This document shows positions 50,019 through 64,000 of a DNA stretch of 64,000 nt, in pieces. Numbering within the stretch: the first letter of the stretch is position 1; every line of letters begins with the position of its first letter. Source of the DNA: Bryopsis sp. KO-2023 (lineage: Eukaryota > Chlorophyta > Ulvophyceae > Bryopsidales > Bryopsidaceae). A program made the position numbers and the translations under genes. The notes beneath the pieces are model-generated. The model had not been told where the DNA came from. It searched no databases and saw only the letters and a list, made by a program, of their open reading frames with translations. The stretch covers positions 7,951,001-8,015,000 of the forward strand of contig BSYQ01000001.1 in assembly GCA_030272585.1 (NCBI GenBank), written 5' to 3'.

Positions 50019-51060
50019 GCGCCCCCAAGCAAGTCGGGGGAGGTGTCGGTTCAGTTCCCGGGAATCCCGAGCGTCTCCGCAAGGAGGATGACCTCAGCCG
50101 GCAAGCCGCGGGCGGCCTCAGCTCTGGGATTCGAACGGGTAGGTAGGGCTCATGTTTTTATGGGTTTTTTCATGCATGCATGCATGTTTTTTCTTTTTCG
50201 CTTCGCGACTTTGTTTTTTTCTTGCATTGTTGGCCGAATATTATGGAGCTTGCATGAAACTTTAATTGAATCCGCATGGATATTGAAGCGGGAGCGAAAG
50301 GGAGGATTCGTTTTTTTTCTTTCAAACTAGATGTCAGCAAGGTGACTGTTCTTAAGCAAACTCAAGGAATACATCAAAAAAAAAGACATTGTGTGTGGCT
50401 TTGTCAGAGCATTACTCCCTCCAGACATGCAGCAAGACATGAATTTACCCTAACGATATTATCCTCAATCCCTTTGGGCTTTGATCGTTGTCAATACAAC
50501 TCTTAGCAAAAGTAATAAAAAGAAAAAGCTCCAAATCCCTTTGCACTGTAAATTTTCTCCCAATGGAATGTATTGTTCGGACAAGTTTAATGTTCACTCC
50601 CCAACTCAGTTGATGTGGTTTTGAATGTGAGGAAGAATCCTGCTGTGCTTTTCTGGATGTTGTAACGTGTCATTCAGGGCAGGTCCAGCAAAACAGTAAA
50701 AATAAATTAAGAAAATAATTAATAATACACCATGTTTTTCTCTTATCATTTGTATGCCTTTTGAGGATCAGGAGTTTGACATTGCTCACTCTCATGGAGG
50801 TTTCTTGTTTCTTGTAGAAACAGGCTTTTCTTGAATTGACACACACACACACCCCATCTTTTTTTGTTTTTGCTTTGATTCCGCCCATCGGCATTGCAAG
50901 GTATTATACAATTCACATTCTGCGATCAAGGGGTCAATTGAATCGGCTCTGCCCTCAGGAATTGCAAAAGTAAGAAGAAAATATTGGAAAGAAAAAGAAA
51001 AAAAAAAAGCCTACAAAAAAATGCGAGCAGCTAAGACCCTGGCCCCCCGATTTGAACGCA
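50019..51060. other. Interval between convergent genes
   Basis: The first 130 bases are GC-rich and open in two frames and may be more coding sequence of the upstream gene; one reading (IDSWELVRRPGALERRIGAP onward) begins inside its last exon. A GTAGGT donor-like site follows at about 50,140. From 50,150 to 51,060 the DNA is AT-rich with CA and GCAT runs and no gene, probably the 3' flank of the ERdj3 gene. Confidence 0.4.
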
Positions 51061-54000
51061 TCAGCCCAATAACTCTTTAACTTTTTGCCGCTGGGTTGCA
51101 GAGAGCTCATCAGGAAATTCCACAGTGTATGTCACATACAAATCTCCATGTAGATGTGGCTGCAATAAACAAGAAAACAGAATGGAGTGAAAAACCATAG
51201 CTCCAGTGAGCTCCAGTGTGCAAATGTGGAATGCAGATTAAAAAAAAAAAAGCATCATGTGCATCCAGCTAGATCTCAATGATCTGATCTTTTTTTATTG
51301 ATCTTCAGACACAAAAGATATTGAAAAAACCCCACAAAAGTGCAACGTTTAAAAAAAAAAGAGAGAAATGAGGTGGAGGGGAAAGAAACTCACATCGTCT
51401 TTTAACGGCATTCCTTCTCCCTTGACGGCATCCACCTGCCCAGGTTTGGTTATCTTGTCGCTTGAAATTTGAACGCTGTGACCATCCAAGTGCTTGATCT
51501 GAATCAAGCAAAACAGCAACAATTTTTTTTCTTCTCAAAACTCAGTCACCACAGCAAGCTCCCTGAGTGATATCGTCTCCATTGAAGAGTGGTTTTCCCA
51601 GTTGGCAAAAACTGCTCAGTGAATGTTGCAGAGGGGGAGTTGCAGTTTTTGCCTCGTCAGTGGTACAAGGGGGGTTGATCTCCCACAAAAAAAAGGAAAA
51701 AAAAATCCTGTGTATATTGAATATTATCAAATAAATGATCTCCATCAATAAAAAAATAAAAAAAATCTATATACATTACATATGATCAAATAAACGATCA
51801 GTAAAAACAATTGACAGATTGTACCCTTATCAGAGATGGTGCAGTACTTTAATTTTAATTAACAATTAAAATGGCATCTCAATTTCATAAAAATTTGCAG
51901 GTGTATGGTGTGGCTCCGACCGACCTCAGTTTTGAATCCTGTGAGTGCATCCAACAGGGAGATGGTGAAATTCATTTCCAGGTCATCTCCTTGGCGACTG
52001 AACTTCTTGTCGGGCACCTCCCTCAGAATAAACTGCACAAAAAACAAAAATTTCTTCAATTGCTTGATCCAGAGAAATTCAGATAATCTCCAAAGATGAC
52101 TAACCTGCCCCTTGTTCCTCCCAACCTCCTCTTGTTTTCCAAAAAAAAAAAACTGACTGCAGGCATATCGTTATTCTTATTCTTTATATAGACATATATT
52201 CATTTCTGAATTGAACAGACAACTTAGGCTGGGAAAATTGGAGGCAAAGAATCAATACATTTGAAAACATATAACAAGTGTGCTTCCTCAAATGCTCCCC
52301 ATCTCCTCAAACAAACGTAAAATCAAAACGGGAATTCCAACGAAAACCAAAGTTTTTACCTTGAGATCCCCTGGCTCACCATCGATAACCGGTTCCCCTT
52401 CTTCGAAAAACATGATTTCCTGATCAAACCAATTTGATTGAAAGGAAAAAAAAATGCAGTCAACACAATGAGAAAGGAGGGTATTCCGACTCTCGGCACA
52501 GCTTCAGGCAAAACGATGACTCATTGAATTGTCACCCAAGTGGATCATGATATTCAAAACAGCATTTTTTTTTCTGTCGGTACCTGATCGTGGACCATTC
52601 CAGCTTCTATTCTGACATGGAAAGCATTGGCTTCCCTAGCCAATTTCACATTCGGACACTCATCGCAGACCTGCGCACATTTGCACCAAAAAAAAATCAG
52701 GAAAAAGAGTCGGCCCTTCGTTCTAAATTGGCTTCCTGATTCATGAAAGTGTTCGTTCACATTACATTACAATAAATTGAACTAATTAATTAATATCACG
52801 CAATATATGTAATATCATTCATATTCAGTAGACTCCGCTGAATAAGTCTGGAAAGTCGTGGTCCAATGCGGGTATATTAAGCAGATTCTACTGTATTATG
52901 TACACTGCTTAATGTACACACAACGTTACCACAGGGTTTGCAAGGAATATTGACACAAAAGGAAATTTTTTCCTCTCAGCAAGGATATTTTAATCAGCAA
53001 GCGACTTGCGGAAAATGTTCCTGCAAGAAAACCGGCACGAAGATATATCCATGCAAAAAAAAAACCTCCTTCGTATGCATAAGCCCCTATGTGCGATGCA
53101 ATATTTCCGTACCTGTTTGGTGAATTGCTGGAACATTCCTGGACCCAATTGCTTAGTCACCACTTGTTGGCGGCAGTTACATTTGCGCTTCCCTGATGCA
53201 GGTTTGATCACAGCTTTGTCTCGAACAATCTGTGCATCAGAAAGTCACCACCAAAAAATGAACCAAGAAATTCCGCTTTCTTCCTCTTATCCATATTCCT
53301 TTTATCGAAACATGCATAGACAGGGAAAACTCTCGCCGGAGGGGCTGCCCGATTAACAACTTTATGCAGCTATATGCTTTGCATTCGTTTTTTCAGTTCT
53401 TTTGCATCAAGTGCAGATATTTCGTCCCATTTTATACCGTTGTATTCGCTTTTTGATAACATCACTGAAACGTGCACAGTGGTTTAAAAAAAAAAAAAAA
53501 ATACCTCGACTTCTCTTCCCACGTACAGGTCCCGCAGCGTGACTTGCAGCTCCACAAACACATCGTCCCCCTTTGGAACTTTTTCTTCCTCCTCCTCCAT
53601 TCCAAAGCCACCTCCAAAGCGAAAGCCAAACTGTCCAAAGATACTGCACCAACACCATGCAAATCAGTACCACAATTTTACCAACCAAACACAACAATTT
53701 TGTCGAACCCTTTCTAGTCTGAGATCACCCGGTTCCCTCTCTCCCCCCCCCAAAAAAAAATATATATATAATTATTATTAAAAAAAGCCAAAAAAGTCCT
53801 ACCAATTTTTGTTTTCCAAAAAAACAATCTGAGCCAGTCAATTACTAACTTCGAAGTCTCTTATTCCTTGAAATGACATTTGTTTCTTTCAATTGCTCAT
53901 TTCATTGAGAACACAAAAATTTATAAAATACCAGTTCTTCCACTTACTCGCCAAAGATGTCCCCGCTGCCTCTACCTCCTCCACCTCCGTGATTTTTGAG

Positions 54001-54861
54001 CCCCTCTTCCCCATATCTATCATATATTTGTCGTTTTTCCTCATCGGATAGCACTTCATAGGCTGTCAAGTTCACCACAAGAAAACGTACAGTTTCACAA
54101 TTTCACAAGCTCTTACCGATAATCTAAAAATCGGTCAATTTGAAAATATAATGTTGTTGGAACGAGTAAGCAACTATGATGGAATGAGGAATAGATAATA
54201 GTTCACATTATTCTTATTTAATAATATATTTTAAAATATATATATTTTTTATTTTTGTAAACCATTCATCCCGACAAAATTTTCCTCAAGTTGAGAAGAA
54301 ACCCAATGGTGTAGAATTTTTCAGTCCTGTTTCCAGTTTCTTAAGAAATATGGCCGTGGTTGAGAATCGAATCATTTTACGCAAGGACATGCTTAAAAAA
54401 CAAATATCATGTTGATGGGCATACCAGTGCTGATTTCTTGAAATTTAACTTCTGCACTCTCCTTGTCCTGTGCTTTATCCTACACATAGACCAGCAAAAA
54501 ACTCGGCGTCACGACCCACGATGCCTTATGGCCTGCTCTCTATCGATCCCTTGCTTGGATCCCAAAATGGAAACGTTACCGGATGATACTTCAAAGCCAG
54601 TTTTCGATATGCACGCTTGATCTGGTCTTGGCTCGCGCCCTTGGGTACTTGCAGAATATCGTAATAGTCTCGACTGAGGAAACCACAAAACGAAAAACGC
54701 GTTTTTTTTGGCATTTCGACGAACCAATCACAAGCACCCAATGAAACAAGAGCCAACCCAACACACGCAGCAGCAGGATCCGCACTTACTCACCAGAGGC
54801 ATTGTAGCAGCAGCTGGAGGAGTATTGCCGAGACTAGACATCGTTTCCTTGACGCGATCAT
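51061..54861 (-). CDS. ERdj3/DNAJB11-type J-domain co-chaperone of the ER lumen
   Basis: ERdj3 binds unfolded secretory proteins and passes them to BiP, stimulating its ATPase. The first coding exon (54794-54861) encodes a signal peptide, [20 protein letters not shown]; splicing in phase gives [20 protein letters not shown] and [11 protein letters not shown] for the J domain, then [20 protein letters not shown]. The HPD tripeptide straddles an intron whose downstream side was not placed exactly. A Gly/Phe-rich part is followed by [20 protein letters not shown], then [20 protein letters not shown] and [20 protein letters not shown], which give the C-x-C and C-x-x-C pairs typical of ERdj3, and [20 protein letters not shown]. 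The protein ends KVKELLG with no KDEL, as expected for ERdj3. It is closest to plant ERdj3B. Confidence 0.9.
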
Positions 54862-55141
54862 CTTCGGTGGGAGGCAGCTCTGGTGGACACCTCAGTACTT
54901 CAAGGCTTTCTTTCTGCCAGGGACTTTATGCAAGAAAACGTGTCTGACCTGGAGCATCGGAGTCTATTTTTTGATGGCAGCTTTCTTTTCGATATCAGAA
55001 TCATGAGTAATTGATATGCCCGACGGCTGGAGGGCGTTTGAAAGGAAGGGAGCGCGAACTCGAGTTTCGCCACCTTCTGGTTTTGTCACCGCACCAGGGT
55101 CGACACTCCGAATTTCTTCGTCTGAGCAGAATTTTGGCAAG

Positions 55142-59043
<3,902 letters not shown>

Positions 59044-59937
59044 ACTTTGTCGTCCCGATGCATCCAACTTCTAGACAGCAGTGATGGTTCACCCAAATGA
59101 CAGGATTGGGTTTTATCTTGTTAATGCTTCTGTTTAATATCGATATCTGGTTTCTTGAAGCACGATGGTTCTTTGTCTGTATCAGTCACCTTGGTCCAAG
59201 AACAACACACAGCAAAAAGCTCCTTTGGAAAACCATCCCTTTTTTCAGTCAAGCGAGTCTCAACGCAAAACAAGTAGATCCCAGCATGAAGAGCAGAGCC
59301 CAAAAAACACATCATATATCATCTGCGTTCGAAAACACACTCCCAAAGTCGCCAGGATCCACCCCCGTTGTGTTTCTTCCACCAATACCCTGTGTACAAT
59401 ATAACGATACGATATACAATTTTTGTATGTCTCACAAACAAACTCAAGGCCGAGACGGATCACAGTGTGGAACTTTGTGTTTTTGTGCTTTCCCCGAGCT
59501 TTTCGCAAAGAAAATTTCCATTGCGGATGGGTTGGACGTGTTCGTTCTCAGGCACAGATGCGAAGAGCGCTTCCCCACAACCATGTCCACCCTTCCAGGC
59601 AATAAAACTTTGGGGGACTTCCCACTCAGTGGTGCACCAGTCCACAGGGACTTCACGAATTCGAAGTGAAGCCCGCCGCTTTCTGTTGACGGTTGCGTAG
59701 GTTGTTATGAACAGGGAGAAGCGCGGTGGAATTCTACGATGATGGCCGCCTTTGGTTTTGACTTCTTAGGTGCTCAAAAGCGCATCGCTGGCCCCTTATC
59801 TCTTTTCTCTGTGGGTGCGTTTGTTTCTTCGGTTTGTTCGAAACCTGTGACGCCGCCACAGTCTCGTCCTTGTGAGCGATGTCGTCATGCAGAATCCAAC
59901 GTCCCTCCTTTTCTTGTGCAGATAATCCCAAAGCAGT
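59044..59937. other. Interval with one unsupported 190-codon open frame (59097-59669, +)
   Basis: The stretch follows the LysRS stop codon. The + strand has an uninterrupted 190-codon frame from an ATG at 59097, starting with a hydrophobic segment (GLGFILLMLLFNIDIW) and ending FTNSK. Its composition is mixed and minus-strand frames are also open over 59,444-59,656, so chance is likely. The part after 59,700 is the flank of the coiled-coil gene. Confidence 0.3.
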
Positions 59938-62547
59938 ATGGACGAGCATCGCCCCGCGTACGCATGGCTAACGGACTTGCAAAAAGCTAAGGTGCGGGTT
60001 GCGCATATTCCTCTTCCCCTGCCGATTCCGATGCACAGCTCCACGGCGGCGTTCCGTGACGTTTATTCGTTTTGTAGATCGATGGGATCAGAGGCATTCG
60101 CCCCAAGGCCACGATATCTGACTTGATTGACCGTGTCAATGGTAAGTCAGCGAATATCAATGCAGTAGGCAAGGCAGTTCTTGTCCCGCGTTGTAGTTCG
60201 CAGTCTCTTGTTGTGTTAGTTTCAGCAAAAAATGAAAAATCCGGTCGCTGGGGACTTTGATAAATGTGTCTTTGTGAAAAAGTGGTGGTGCGAGTGGCGG
60301 CTTCCATTGACTTTCTCTGCTGATCTGAAAATCAAACTGTGGCGGAAAAGAACAATGTGAGCTTGCTAAAAGTTCATCATGGCGGCGATTTTGTGTCAAA
60401 TTTGGTGCTGAGAAGTTTAAACTTTTGATTTGTGGTCAGATCCCAAAGCTACATCAAGATCCATTGTTCCCACAAGTCCTCGTTCTGTTGAAGCATGCTT
60501 TCGGCTGGGTATCGATCCGGTGGAGCTATTGTACAAACCCGCCAATGTTTTTCAGACGCCTGGCGAGGCCCCAGAACTTGCTCAATTCCGATTCGACCAC
60601 CATGAAGCTCTCAGGCAGGTAGGCAGCAAAACAACAGACATGCAGCCAAGTGTCGAAAAGCAACAGAATACATATTTATTACTCGTCAGTTGTATTTTAG
60701 TTTTCTTTTTTCGTCTTTTTTGGGGGAGGGGTGGCTTACACCAAGGTTTTTTTTAATTTGATAGGAGCGCATCAAGCTCCTGCAACAAGAGCGCCAGCGC
60801 CTTGTGGAGATGGATGACCCACAATCCAAAAAGGCTAGCTCCAACAGAATACCAAAGGAGAAAGTTGGCTCTGACATTGTTGAGAAGGAGCGCCAGCGAT
60901 TGGAAGTATTGAAACGCCGACAGGAGAGGGAGTTAAACCAGGTCCGTACTACAGAATGAACCAGTGGTGGTCAGATGGAACTGGTGGTGTTAAACTGGAA
61001 AAGGGGGGGGGCTGGGCTGGAGGGATCTTCACTGGAGATTATTGCGTTCCAAGTCGTAGCCAATACCGTTTGTTTCGACTGGCAGATGATGGCACATGAA
61101 ACTCAGCGTCAGACCTTGCTGGACAAGCAACAACAGAAATTGGATGCCATGGAGAAAAGAGCCTCCGAGCTTCGCCACAGGAAAGCTCTGCATGATGCGA
61201 AATGGAGAGCTCAACAACGGGAGAGGGAGCTTTTGAAGGTTCGACCTAGAATACCAGGAAAATCACGCTTCTTGGGCCATCCATATGCCACCCATAACAC
61301 AATGAACCCCTCCAATTGTTTGTTCAATGAAAAAACCATTCTGGAAGAATGGATATTGATGTGCTGAGAGTGTTATTATTTTTTAAATTTTCCTTGCTTC
61401 ATGAGATGTGCGAATATGTATCTGGCACAAGAAGTGGCTTTGCTTTGCTGATCTTGTTTGCCTGCGGTCCAGCTCGGGGAAGAAGAAGAACGCGAGCGTC
61501 AGGCAAAGCGAATGGCACAAGAGCGATTTCACAAGGAGCAAGAGCAACAGAGGGTGGAAAAACAGGAGGCAAAAAAAAGGCAGAAGGAAGCTTTTAGAAG
61601 GCAGGTTCATATCGACAGCTATCGATAATCTGTTGAGTTTAGGCGAGGTTGGTTGAACGATTGTTTCCTTTCATAGGGAAATGGAGCGTCGGGAAAAAGC
61701 GGAGCAAGCTCGCAGAGAGACAGAAAGGATTTTGGAGGAGCAGCATGAGGAAGTGCGCTTGAGAAAGTTAGAAATTGAGCGCCGTGATAAGGAACGCGAG
61801 CAACGCATCCGACAAGAAAAGGCGGCTCGTGCAATCGCCAACCAGGAAAAAAGACAACAAGCCGACGAACGAATTTCAAGAGCGCTTCTGAAAGATCAAG
61901 AGATTCAATTGAAGAAACTCGAGGACTTCAAAGGAAGAGAAACGAAAAGCGTTGCGAGACGTCAGCAAATGATGGAAATGAGGCTGAAACAGGAGCAGCG
62001 GAAAAGAGAGATGCTGAAACAACAGGAAGAGGAAAGAAAGATGAAATACCAGTTGGCGTTAGCGAGAGAGGAAGACAGAAAGATGGTATGTGTAGAATCA
62101 AGAAGCCACGCCGTTTCATTCCTGATTTTTGCGCCACAAGGTTGGGTCTAACTGGCCCACTTGGGTTGCTTCCAGCGAATCAAACGCAAGGCTGATCAAA
62201 AGGACGAAGAATTGCGAAAAATGCAGCAAGCACGAGTGGAAGAAAATAGCCGCCGAAGGGTTCATCGCCAGCTTTTCCAGTCGCTGAGGCTCGACAAAGT
62301 AGACGCCATGCGGAAGATGCAGACATACCAACGGCAGCAGCTTTTCGAAACGATCATGTCAGAGAATCAGCGTGTCGGGGCGCTGTTGCACCAGAGGGAA
62401 GATCTCCAGCACAAGAGGAAGATGGCCAATATGCATGCCTCCATGCAACGGCAGGCGATGAATGAGTTGATGGACAAGTTGAAAACTTCCAAAAACTTTG
62501 ATGGCTCGTTGACACTCGACCAGCTAACCAGGCCGAACACAAGATGA
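59938..62547 (+). CDS. Long coiled-coil protein, possibly of the flagellum
   Basis: The first exon encodes MDEHRPAYAWLTDLQKAK. The next encode IDGIRGIRPKATISDLIDRV and then the only globular-looking part, with the motif EACFRLGIDPVELLYKPANV and FQTPGEAPELAQFRFDHHEA. From ERIKLLQQERQRLVEMDDPQ onward the protein is an almost unbroken charged coiled coil rich in Glu, Arg, Lys and Gln (for example EMERREKAEQARRETERILE), ending SKNFDGSLTLDQLTRPNTR. The pattern of a short ordered head followed by a trichohyalin-like coil is common in axonemal and basal-body proteins of algae and protists, and the next gene encodes a TPPP protein that is often ciliary. No named family was assigned. Confidence 0.7.
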
Positions 62548-62823
62548 ATCTTTCACTGAATCGACGCTTTTTTCTGTCTATTTAGAATGGGATATCAAAC
62601 ACTAACAAAAACGTGCTGGATGTATGATAAAATGGCTGTTTTAATCCACGGGACTATTCTCATCCCAGGCAGTATGGTGATGTAATTAGATGTTCGTTTC
62701 CGGTATATATGGTCAAGAAATTATTACTTTGTCCAACCACTGAAATTCGCTCAAGTTTCTTGCGTTGCTTTGGTGTCCCATTCTGGCGGGATCAGACACT
62801 TAACCGACCCAACCTCCGAAAGC

Positions 62824-63966
62824 ATGAGTCAAGTAAGACCCCATGAAAAGCAGGGCGTGCAACGCTGGGGGTATTCCCCCAGTGGTGGTGCCCCCACAAC
62901 CCATCATTTAGGGTTTATCGACGTCCCTATCCAATATTCCAAACGAGTCAACGACATTCAGCAAACAGCAAATCACCCGTGGCGGATTTTCAACAGAAAA
63001 TCTATTCGTCGTCGCTGGAATTTCGAATCTTTGTTCGATGAGCACACTATTGATAGTGCTCAAGAATCTAGTTCCGACGACTCTGGAAATTTTATCCCTA
63101 TAGAACCAGCGATAAAAGTGCAACGCTTCAAAATTTAACTGTTTTTCCGCACTTTTCAGGACCGAGAGCTGCGCATTTTGTTCGATAGTTTCTGCAATTT
63201 TGGTACTCGCCAGGTACTTCTAATCTCTTTCCACCTGCAGATGTCCGGTTTGTGGTGCTGGAATCCCCGTCCATGTATGTTTCTTGTGATCGCCTTGACC
63301 TCAATAAGCTAAGTTTCCTTTGCATGCTTCCCAGCTAGTGGTTGAGCTAGATGGGAGCAAATTCACGAAACTGTGCCGAGACTGCCATCTTCTCGGCGGG
63401 AAAACTCTAACAACGACCGATGTGGACATCATATTTGCGAAGGTGTGCTGTGCATCCTTCCGACGCTTCCTTTCGGATTTCAGTTAGCTTCAGTTTAAAT
63501 CGCATCCAAATACCAACGATCCTTCGCAGGTGAAAACCAAGGGGACGCGGAAGATAAACTTCCCGCAGTTCCTTATGGCGGTGGACTTACTGGCAGACAA
63601 AAAGGTACTGGCTCTTGACATACTCAGGTCAATGACACCACAAAGTCTGTTGTGGTGTCGAGTTGAATAGTTTTGGCGACAGTGGAAAGATGTGTAGCCA
63701 CGAAGCAAGTTTTCAGCCGGATTCTGGTTATGTAGGGAATGGCGCCAGAGGGGCTCAAAACACTGCTGTTATCATCTGAGGGTCCTGTAGCAAACGGGAC
63801 GAAGGCACAGTACAACAAGTTCCATGACGACAAGAATTTATACACGGGGATGTACAGGAGAAGATCGCACGGTGGGGAAGAAAGGGACAATGTGCAGGAA
63901 GGCTCCTCTCAAATTTTGAGATTTGATAAGATTTTTGCAAAGAAACCAACCAGGGGTGATAGATAA
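62824..63966 (+). CDS. p25-alpha/TPPP family protein (tubulin polymerisation promoting)
   Basis: TPPP proteins bind tubulin and microtubules, and members in algae and protists are mostly linked to flagella. Five exons (62824-62832, 63160-63213, 63335-63442, 63530-63604, 63736-63966) join in phase to give 158 residues. The first coding exon is 9 bases (MSQ). The p25-alpha core is DRELRILFDSFCNFGTRQ, LDGSKFTKLCRDCHLLGGKT, LTTTDVDIIFAKVKTKGTRK and INFPQFLMAVDLLADKK, matching the family's F-x-x-F, K-x-x-K-L-C-x-D, D-x-D-I-x-F-x-K and I-x-F-x-x-F elements. The C-terminal part keeps the conserved D-x-x-x-Y-T-G box (DDKNLYTGMY), then a basic end. An ORF of about 105 codons also continues from the same ATG through the first intron. 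Confidence 0.86.
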
Positions 63967-64000
63967 GGATAGCTCTTTGGGCTGTGGGGCTTTAGTTTAG

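Noticed and set aside
50126-50140. GGGATTCGAACGGG, resembling a tRNA T-loop
   Set aside because: The flanking bases do not pair as a T-arm and no acceptor stem or anticodon arm was found on either strand.
51240-51252. An A-run near the 3' end of the ERdj3 gene, as a possible retrocopy tail
   Set aside because: The gene has many introns and the run lies between two of its exons, so it is an intronic simple repeat.
54785-54842. A start [16 protein letters not shown], or a GTG-started hydrophobic stretch, for the ERdj3 gene
   Set aside because: An ATG at 54861 in another frame gives a proper signal peptide and is the only one whose exon end matches the phase of the J-domain exon.

Overview
The window is nuclear DNA from an intron-rich eukaryote, most likely a green alga or another early-branching member of the green plant lineage. 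Four genes point there: a plant-type CUL3, a plant-type AP-1/2 beta-adaptin ear, an AP2/ERF-domain protein, and a GT77 glycosyltransferase of the RRA/XEG113 type. A nuclear-encoded plastid ribosomal protein L4 with a transit peptide shows the cell has a plastid. A p25-alpha (TPPP) protein beside a long coiled-coil protein suggests it builds, or has built, flagella. The species is not determined. Exons were joined by hand from GT-AG (once GC-AG) borders that keep the reading frame. Ends quoted for multi-exon genes are start and stop codons, and some internal borders remain uncertain.

Layout, left to right. 0-4.3 kb: first exon of an unrecognised gene (-), a PRA1-family membrane protein (+), and the 3' part of an unrecognised acidic-tailed protein (-). 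4.3-10.3 kb: AP-1/2 beta-adaptin (-). 10.6-11.3 kb: an unresolved + strand gene. 11.8-13.8 kb: plastid L4 (-), head to head with a tiny COX7a-like respiratory protein (+). 14.4-17.3 kb: a 746-residue AP2-domain protein (-). 18-19.5 kb: exon-like pieces (-). 19.6-24.3 kb: RPA1, the large subunit of replication protein A (+), with a Gly/Tyr/Gln repeat linker. 24.3-28.2 kb: gene-free, T-rich and simple-repeat DNA. 28.2-31.5 kb: a double HMG-box protein (-), head to head with a KxDL/BORC-type protein (+). 33-40.7 kb: CUL3 (-), head to head with ribosomal protein S3 (+). 41.8-47 kb: a 69-residue protein, the GT77 enzyme and the GPI transamidase subunit PIG-S, all +. 49-50 kb: an unrecognised + gene. 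51-59 kb: an ERdj3-type J-protein (-), head to head with lysyl-tRNA synthetase (+). 59.9-64 kb: the coiled-coil protein and TPPP (+).

Most genes are housekeeping: translation (S3, LysRS, plastid L4), DNA replication, vesicle traffic (adaptin, PRA1, KxDL), ER protein maturation (ERdj3, PIG-S), ubiquitin ligation, respiration and cell-wall or glycoprotein sugar transfer. No mobile element, CRISPR array, rRNA or convincing tRNA was found. The notable features are architectural: repeated head-to-head pairs, very short first coding exons, one GC-AG intron, a duplicated HMG exon pair that kept its intron, and a small protein gene ending 53 bp before the GT77 start.
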